DNA from: Phoronis australis
Taxonomy: Eukaryota; Phoronida; Phoronidae
Direction: 5' to 3'
Assembly (NCBI GenBank): GCA_002633005.1
Contig: NMRA01000903.1
Location: 33,010 to 97,009 of the forward strand
DNA length: 64,000 nt
Both the position numbers and the translations under genes were made by a program. Below, in pieces: positions 56,441 to 64,000 of this stretch (position 1 is its first letter; each line of letters opens with the position of its first letter). A model generated the notes under the pieces. That model searched no databases, was not told the origin of the DNA, and saw only the letters and a list, made by a program, of their open reading frames with translations.

Positions 56441-58650
56441 CGCATAGTACAGGAGATGAGAAACTCTAAAGAAGAGCATAGGTACATGTACGGGATGGCG
56501 CTCAATTTTAACGGAACCTTTTTTAAATTAAAACTTCACCAGTTACCCCAGAAAAGCTATAGAAATTTTCGATTAGTCTCTTCACTGGTTTCTAGGACAA
56601 ATCAACTCGAAAAATGTATTGTGTTTTTAAGAAAATAGCGGTCGTATTCGTCTTTGCTAAGTAAGTTACGCAAAAACTAGGCCTTTTTATCGAAAATCCT
56701 AAAACAGTTTTGAGATTGATGAATTAATGTTAAGTCTGGGAAGTTTCTTCGAAATCCACCGAGCTGTTTTCGAGAGCTCGTTTTCCTAAATTCAAATTAA
56801 GTCGATATACCGAAGCTGAGAAAAAGTCGATTGAACTGGGCCAGATGAAAATCTCAAGGTCTGAGGTTAATTATTTGGTCAATATAAACTGTGCATGCTT
56901 TAACCATGTTCGCTATTTCAACATCCATTCGCAATATTAACTGAATTTGCAGTGCGTAATTAACTTAATTATCGGTGAGACGTTAATTCTTTTTACCTAG
57001 TCCAGCCACGAGGCGGGATCAGCTGCTGACCTACTTTTAAGTAGGTCAACAATTCATTATTATACACACCACGTGCAGAGAGACTGATACAAAAGCAAGA
57101 AAGGAATGAATCACAGCAGTTAAAGCACGTCATGAGATCGAGACATCGAAACGTCCATTATAAGGAATTATGTTAGGATTTTTCTCTTTTCACAACATGC
57201 TGTGTTCGTGACCTCAAAATCGCCAGAGGGCTAAAGAGACTCATAGCATTTGTTCCCAACGGTCGTATGCATGCAGACGCACTGCTCCCTCAGTATCAAT
57301 ACTACGCTTTGTCACTCTGTCATTTGTTCACCTCGTTGGCTCAATATCATGGCGACTCGGTCATTGAATGGACTGGGGTATATATTAAGCTACTCTGTAC
57401 CTGTCGAGAGATTCGATTTAAGTGACAGTCGTGTAACCTATGACATCAGATAAATATCGCTACACGGTATCTACTACGTATTTTAAGTTCCCCGAAAATC
57501 AAGAAAAGGTACGTATTTTGTTTGACATATGTGAAATATTGCAAAAATGACTAATTTTTGTGACCAAGGTGATATCCTTAAACTTGTGACCCTGGGAATC
57601 TAGTTGTGGGTGCTTACCCGTACATGTATGCTGAGCCCGAGTCCCGCTGGTTACCCATGGTCTAATTGTAATGGAAATACACAGAGCCGACGTTAACCCT
57701 AAGCCTAGTTTCCGACGAGAAAGTTACATCGGCGCTCTCTAACTGACATGCAGCTACGCACAAAATCCGTGATAGGAGAAAATACACAGACGTTGAAAAA
57801 ATACGAAAAATCCAGGACTGACACACCATACTAATGTCATCAAAGACGTTAAGATGCCCATAAATCTAAGTGCGACATTTGTTAGCACTGCTCAAATTTT
57901 TGAAACTCGAACAATTGAAAAACTTTCCGTAAAAAAACTTCCGCGAGGCATTGTATACCCAAGTCGAATCATGCACGAGAATGATGCAGTGGAAATTCCA
58001 CAAAAAAGTCTTGTGTCTAATATTGGTTACGTATTTTTAACTAGTTTTTCCCGAAATTAAAATCCTCGAAATACTTCGGTTTGTGCGGGCGGAATTCCAT
58101 TATAAGGTGATTCAAGTTTGCTACTTTGACGTTGAATACGCACAATACATGGGAAAATGGATCAGCAACAAAATGTTACGTGATCTTGTTTGGCACTGAT
58201 TACGTGCTATTTATGAAAAAATAGGTCACTAAAAAGTAGCACGTGTAGAGCAAATGTTACTTCGGCATCGGATGTGAACAAGGTTGGGATTGATTTGACT
58301 CTTAAATCTGCGAGAAATGAATGGTTCTTTTGAAAAATAAATTTGTCGCGTAGTATCAGAGGCAGCGACACCTGGGAAGTGTCGACTTGAAGAACTCGTG
58401 CATTCTTAATGCACTGCGAAAAGAATAACAACACCATGTCTTCGGCGACCACTGCCACAGGCAACGAATGTAACACCCATGGACTCGTAATTGAAAGTGC
58501 AAACGCTCGAAAAAAGGATTGGAGAAAATAGGAATACGACCCCAAAATTGGATTGCTTTCATCAACGTGGGGGCGGAGATCCAATGCTTTTTTCGTCAAA
58601 TCCGAAAATACGAGTGAAAATACGCAGTCACTCGTATCTAGCCAAAGTCA
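56441..58650. other. No recognisable gene
   Basis: A 130-codon minus frame (58599-58207) and a 68-codon plus frame (57854-58060) are open but not recognisable; the minus one is leucine- and phenylalanine-rich. Nothing else supports genes. Confidence 0.5.
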
Positions 58651-58654
58651 CGAC

Positions 58655-58740
58655 GTGCTCTAATTTATAATACACGGCAATATTTCGCGTAATCTTGCGA
58701 AGTCTTCCTCTTCAGCGAGATCCTAGCGTTACTGAACTCT
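58655..58740. repeat. Dispersed repeat D, copy 2
   Basis: Matches 35480-35560, inside the family A element. Further weak similarity (cagtgtgtcaatcatg against ggtgtgtcaagaatg) continues to about 58800. Confidence 0.65.
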
Positions 58741-59259
58741 ACCCACGTTTATACATGTAGCATCCAAGGCACCCCAGTGTGTCAATCATGTGCATAATGG
58801 CTGTAGTTCAATCAGTGCACACGGCGGGTCTCCACCAATCAAAAATAAATCGAAAATTTTGAAAACTTATATCACATGAGAAAAAGATTTCCTCACGGGA
58901 ATGAGTAGAGAAAATTTCAATCACCCAGAGAATAAAAAACTGTGCCAAATAAAGTCATCGTACATGCACAATTAGAAGCAAATTTGGAGAGATAGTAGTC
59001 ACCGACAAGCTGCAAAATTCCAGAAATCAAAGAAATGCTGAGGAGAAGGCGTGAATGGAGTGGGTAAATATCTTTTCAATTATGTTTTTGGAATAATATA
59101 ACAATAAGTTCTGGAAGAAAGTTGCGGAGGATCTTGGCTTGAGTGAGTGGTATTGGTAATGATGGGTTGAGCGGTGGAAAGATTACACAAAAATCGGCGA
59201 ATCTTGAGGAGATATTTTTTTATCGTTTGGATGAATCAAGATTGATATAATGAAAACCT

Positions 59260-59652
59260 GAGAAATATGGGGTAAGAGCTTATTACAAGTCTTTTAGAAA
59301 AAAATTAGACAGGAAATATGAAAAATGTCGTTTAAGGAAAAAATATTCAGAGACCGAAATAACGGGTTAGTATAAGATAGGAAGTATGATGAGGTATATT
59401 TCGAACAGCAAGTTTTTGTAATACTTGTAGTCTACGTCAGTTGTGGAAACCCCAGCATGTTACAGCATGAGTAAAGTGTGGTAAAATGAGAGCTTTATAA
59501 ATCAAAAGGAGAACATGATGAGGAAACGTTCCTTTTAACTTGTGCAGTACACCACATGTTTTATCAGTCTTGTAGACCCGTCCTCGTGCAACAATAACAG
59601 GAAGTACCATCGTTAGTAGTCTCGCAAACACGGACATTGTCCATTGACACAC
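59260..59652 (-). pseudogene. LINE RT C-terminal fragment, CR1/RTE-like
   Basis: The minus frame reads KTCGVLHKLKGTFPHHVLLL and LIYKALILPHFTHAVTCWG, the thumb-end signature of CR1, RTE and Jockey-type LINEs (VLYKLK, ILPHFTYA-type). A shifted continuation reads LQVLQKLAVRNI. It is a different clade from the L1/Tx1-like copies. No catalytic part is present. Confidence 0.75.
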
Positions 59653-59659
59653 AATGTTG

Positions 59660-60290
59660 ACTAAAGAACTAAAAACAGCTACCTTGGAATCAGATGCCTT
59701 AATTTAGAGACAGTTTACAACAAATGATTCTGGGCGTACTTTCAAAACCTCTGGAAGAATCTGTGAACAAAATCCAGGAAAAAGTCATAAAGTAATGTAC
59801 AAAAAACCTAGGAAATTCTGAAATTGACCAACTAAACTACGAAGTGTCACACCTTCGCGAGAAATCTAACCAAGATGAAAATAATTGCTAGCCTAATGAT
59901 GAAATTAGATGATCTAAAACAGTATTCCCGTCGGAACTGTTTACTGGTTACTGGCGTCAAGAAAACGAAGAACGATAATACAGACAAGCATGTAATTGAC
60001 ATTGTTCACAAACATAGCCTATATAACGTCATCACGGAAAAAGATGTTTACCGCAATCATCATTTGGAGACAGAATTATTGTTAAATTTACTACCTATAA
60101 TGCGCTTCAAGCATTTTCTAATTAGCAGTTTTGTCAACGAATACCTCACGAAAAAGCAAAGTGAACTAATCTTTCAATGTCGATAGCTGAAACGAAACGG
60201 AAAGATACAAGCTACCAGCCTGGTGCACAGATGGTTCAGTGAAAATGAGAGTCAAGGACAAGACCCATACAGTGATTTGGCGACGTGAAT
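59660..60290 (+). pseudogene. LINE ORF1 remnant
   Basis: The longest open part is 59875-60186, with MMKLDDLKQYSRRNCLLVTG, EKDVYRNHHLETE and NEYLTKKQSELIFQCR. These align with the RRM region of 10770-11423 and 24861-25255. Disrupted upstream sequence to about 59660 gives the preceding coiled coil in pieces. A following frame (KRNGKIQATSLVHRWFSENE) continues the C-terminus after a stop. No ORF2 follows. Confidence 0.75.
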
Positions 60291-61519
60291 GAACTGATTA
60301 CCTCTGGTTGGCGTAAGGTCAATTAGCTGACAGCAACTCACAGTGCCAGTTCAGTAACTTTTGTTTACAAGAACTCGGCGCATCGGTACAGTTCCACTCT
60401 ATTGGCATTGCGTTATGTACAGTAACAATAACTGACTGGCTCGCACTGTTGTGTGCCTATTAACGTAAACACCTAATTTAATCACTGGCTGATCCAATCA
60501 ATTATGTTTTCCTGCTTCATACTACAGTAGTGTTTCGATGTTAGTCTTGATAGTACGTATACAGTTTAGATTATCGTTATTTTTTTTTAAAATAAGAGAC
60601 CGCAAGCATTCACTTTTCAATTTTGCATGGCGTAGTTGAAGAGCAGCGCAGTTATGACATTTCGTCCACCATGAATGAACCCATTAACATCATAGGGGAC
60701 ATGTCTTTAGATTCCATTGAGGTGTTAAACGCCTATGGTGGAAACGACAATTACAACATCATTGACATACCTAACTGGCAAATTGAGATTGAATGATGAA
60801 GATAGTTTCATCAACGTGCGCATACTATGATACTAGTGGTTTCAAAAATTATCTTAAGTACAATAAACACAAGTTATTCAAATAAAGTGTCAATATACAA
60901 TCTATCTCTTCCAAGTTTGCAGAATTTCAGGCAATGATTCATGAACCACACGTTTTGTATTGACATCAACTGATGTCACGCGAAATACGTTTCCCTGGTT
61001 TAATTAAAGTAGGTCTCCTGACCACTCTTGCTCATTAAAAATTTCTCTCCACGTGAACGTTTACAGTGTACGTGGGTAAGTCCGTATTTGAACTGATTTA
61101 TCTTAGCATTGAAGTTGAAATAAAGCTTTAAAACTTAACGAACACGAAAGCTGTGACCAGATTGCCCTGATTTTATAGGCCGTTCAAAAAACTTTGGGCC
61201 GCAAGAAATTATAATATTACAAAATTAAATAACACCAAATGTTAAAAAATTCATCGTTTATGAACAAGCTCCATAAACTCAACTGTATTGTTTTGTGTAC
61301 ATGTACATATGGGAACGCCTCAGTGCTCACTGGAGGATTAGTTTTCCAAGGGAACTTATACCGTGGCACCGGATTATATTTGCTTCTTTGTTAGATTTGG
61401 GGCAATCGCAACACAGGCGACTTGAAACGAGGGGCCAGCGAACACCCTCTTGTCAAGACGCGAAATCGAACAAATGACCTTTCTGATGTGTTTTCAGGAC
61501 AATAGTGAGATGAATCCTA
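60291..61519. other. No secure gene
   Basis: A 42-codon frame from an ATG at about 60671 (MNEPINIIGDMSLDSIEVLN) is acidic and ends in two stops. It could be a peptide or chance. Otherwise AT-rich. Confidence 0.4.
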
Positions 61520-61584
61520 CCCATATTTTGAGAACCAGTTGATGACCGTTATTCAGTGGAGGAAACTGGTTCTCAAAATTTGGG
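61520..61584. repeat. 21-bp stem hairpin with 23-nt loop
   Basis: cccatattttgagaaccagt(t) pairs with aactggttctcaaaatttggg with a single mismatch. The size is near that of a compact small-RNA precursor, but pairing stops at the stem base, so a microRNA is not supported. Confidence 0.8.
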
Positions 61585-61941
61585 CACGTTATATCCAACC
61601 ATTACCCTTCATTGCTGCTTCGAATAACAGGTTCCGACAGGTGTGTTAGTGTCCGTGCAATGCACGAAACATTGGGATTGAAAAAGATTGATGCCCCTTT
61701 TCTTCAATTATCGAAACATATCCTGATGAAGAAGTGTATCCCCCAGTTATCTGACAGAAAAAAAAAATCTTGTGAGTGAGCGATACATTCCGATATAACC
61801 AAGGCTTACACAACAGAACTGGGAAACAAAATCACCAGGTTCTTTTTAAAAATTGTAGTATACATTTCCTTCATTACACTGGCAAGCTTTTTTACAGCGG
61901 CCATAAGACATGTCCTTCTGTCGAAAACAATTTTCTTGCCA

Positions 61942-62103
61942 CGGTGGCGGACTTAAGAGGGGGGACAAAGGCGCCACGGCCCACCTAAAATTCTCACGGA
62001 TTCCATTTTGTAAAATTCGGGGGATGCGAATGTCTGACAGGCAAAATCCTGAATAATACTCTGCCCTGCCCATCCCCAGCTCAAAATCGTGGGTCCGCCC
62101 CTG
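61942..62103. mobile_element. Short TIR element, cggtggcgga type
   Basis: Starts cggtggcggacttaaga and ends gtgggtccgcccctg, whose complement caggggcggaccca is related. G-rich next to the left end (gagggggga). About 160 bp with no coding capacity. Related ends lie at 63748, at about 32157, and near 3817 in inverse form. Confidence 0.55.
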
Positions 62104-62109
62104 AATCAA

Positions 62110-63747
62110 TCAAATGTGTTAGCATCTCAAATTTCAATTTTTGAGCTGAAACATTCACGCCGTGACCTCAAACCTTTTGAGGCAGGTAGGAAGCAATAAC
62201 GAATGGTAAGATCTTCCGAGTCTAAGGATTCCTTGTAAACTAAGTACAGTGTAAGGATAAGAAGAGGTCATTTCTAAAATGACTACTGGCCTATATGAAG
62301 ACTTGTTTTTTACTGAAATTACGGATTTAATGCTCTTTTAGTTATTTACCTGAACAGCTAAAGAACACACAAATTATAATCGCACATGAAAATTACCGTT
62401 CCTCCTCTTAATTGTTAATACTGTTAATTTCAGTTACATTTTTTTATGTTTTACAAGTGCAACAACAATTTCACTCGTTCTACCCCGCTCTTTGGCCATA
62501 CTTGTATAACTGTTCATTTCATTTCCGATTTATGTTCTACATAATTTATGAATATTTATCTTCTACAGTGTCTCACTTTACTATTTCTCCACTTTGTTTC
62601 ATGTACGACCTAATGATACGTGGATTTATTTTTATTCAGGCTGTACTGCATGTGCCGATTGGGTCTTTCATCTGGTTTTAAATGTTTGTACTTTTGTATA
62701 TTTTTCAAATGAGCCCTGCAAGAAAACTGTACGTACTGTCAGTACAAATTAGGATTTCATTCTTTTATTCAACCCCGTTAAACTTATGGAACCTTTTTGA
62801 GTACGTCAGTACAGTGCATAGGAGTATGCAGTTTTCCTTCCATCCATTCTTAATTTAGACCACATTTCATATAAATAACAATTGATCAATAATTGTGCGT
62901 TGATCGAGACTACACGCATGACACTAAACGTCTAATTTGCTAAACATTGGGTATGCTCTCAATCAATATGAAGTAGTTTACTATGTGTTCATTTATACAC
63001 CTCAACATTGTTCCTCTGTTATTATATCTGGGCATCTAGAACTCACTGTTGGCAGGGCAAATGTTAGATTTATCTAAATTTTAGTCTTCCTACCTAAACC
63101 AAGACAAAAACTAAAGCAGTACCCCCCGCCTGATGAAAACACATGTTGGACAGGTAAACATTGCAGTGCGAAAATTAATTTGAGGCAATTATGGTAATTT
63201 TCATTCAGAGTATTAAGAATCGATTCATGTTATTTGTGTGTTTGTCGATGTCTTTGCGCATACCCACTTTTTACTAACCGTTTGATTCAATTCTTCCGTG
63301 AAGTAAGCTGTTTAAGCGATTTCTTCTCGGTTACAGGTGAGTTTTACATGAGATACGGCACATGTATATTATTTTCGAAAATATAAGAAAAACCCACGAT
63401 TGACGAATGCAGCTTTGACTGATTTTAAAAATTCTAAGTCTATTGTTCGGTCATGCTATGGACGAGGGAATTGCTTAAAGACGAACTCTAATAGTTCATA
63501 TCAGACAGGGTCAATAAAACATTTCTCCGACCAATGTAAAATCCATTCTCTAAAAAACTACAAAAATGCAGTTTGACTAAAGTGACGGCGTCGCATATCG
63601 AACGAGAGTCTTACCTCACACGGTATATGGTTATAAACGCAGTTTGTTTATACATGTAACCTAAGTTTATATCTATGTTGCAATTTTCGAGAACTTGGTC
63701 AGCGAAGGTGATAAAGTCGAATCTTTCTCCGTCAGGGGCCGCAATAG
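62110..63747. other. No recognisable gene
   Basis: AT-rich. An 89-codon frame (62412-62681) is strongly hydrophobic because of T-rich codons and is not convincing as a membrane protein. Confidence 0.5.
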
Positions 63748-63900
63748 CAGTGGCGGATTTGGGGGGGGCAAAGGGGCCATGCCTCCCCTAAAATTCTACC
63801 AGATACCCTTTGGGAGTTCGGGAGCTAATTACTGACTGGCACATGCAAGCAACCAGGGGGCTCGGGGGGTGAATAAACAATGCATAGGCCCTGAACAACC
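63748..63900. mobile_element. Short element of the cagtggcgga type, left end
   Basis: Begins cagtggcggatttggggggg, then gcctcccctaaaattctacc, comparable to cccacctaaaattctcacgg at 61981. The right end is unclear. Same family as 61942-62103. Confidence 0.5.
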
Positions 63901-64000
63901 CCGTTACCGTTTTTATTTTTAGTCAACAGGACCGCAAACCCAAACATTCGAGACCCTTGCATCCCCGCAGTTTAAGCTGGGCGCGCGCATCTGCCAAAAT

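Noticed and set aside
58207-58599. 130-codon minus-strand frame
   Set aside because: Leucine/phenylalanine-rich without domain, splice signals or conserved copy; likely chance.
61520-61584. MicroRNA precursor
   Set aside because: The stem is only 21 bp without the lower stem expected for processing; kept only as a hairpin.
62412-62681. 89-codon hydrophobic frame that could be a membrane protein
   Set aside because: T-rich DNA yields hydrophobic codons by default; there is no charge pattern or start context to support it.

Overview
This window reads as nuclear DNA of a marine invertebrate, most likely an anthozoan cnidarian (coral or sea anemone). It is AT-rich, with no operons, no ribosome-binding-site logic and no long gene-dense tracts. 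It has candidate split genes with GT/AG junctions, many decayed non-LTR retrotransposons, TIR elements, a ShK-type six-cysteine exon and a P2X7-type cysteine domain. The palindrome tacatgta recurs about thirty times. The host assignment is inference; other marine invertebrates are possible.

Only one gene looks whole: an intronless GT31 beta-1,3-galactosyltransferase-like gene at 40082-41257 (+), with an upstream in-frame stop and a downstream AATAAA. Other candidate genes are fragments. These are a ShK exon (587-743, -), a split orphan gene inside an inverted duplication (exons at 9473 to about 6560 on - and 28532-30351 on +), an RPA-like OB-fold segment (14721-14949, +) and unrecognised possible exons near 51.7-52.9 kb.

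The rest is a mosaic of mobile and repeated DNA. In order: a local duplication at the left edge; an inverted-repeat arm (2932-9726) whose mate lies at 29987-33300; two MITEs; a LINE ORF1; an LTR-retroelement gag remnant; a D34D mariner; a 5'-truncated L1/Tx1-like LINE (19716-25255, -) bounded by a perfect 11-bp target-site duplication; a GC-rich TIR family with one near-full copy (34416-35955) and partial copies; an array of self-complementary units (about 38.87-39.55 kb); a LINE split by a 2,112-bp TTAA-flanked element (45408-47519); an 848-bp element with an 8-bp target-site duplication (49915-50762); and further reverse-transcriptase and ORF1 remnants near 55.5-60.3 kb.

The most interesting object is the TTAA-flanked element. 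Removing it together with one TTAA restores the LINE reading frame. Its - strand carries a THAP zinc finger and its + strand a P2X7-type zinc/cysteine domain. TTAA duplication plus THAP fits the Kolobok superfamily; the P2X7-type domain as cargo is unexpected.

Six single-base Ns occur (198, 5868, 9727, 32608, 34397, 43634). Five sit at the junction of near-identical repeated sequence and one at the end of the inverted-repeat homology, so several local duplications are probably unmerged contig ends.
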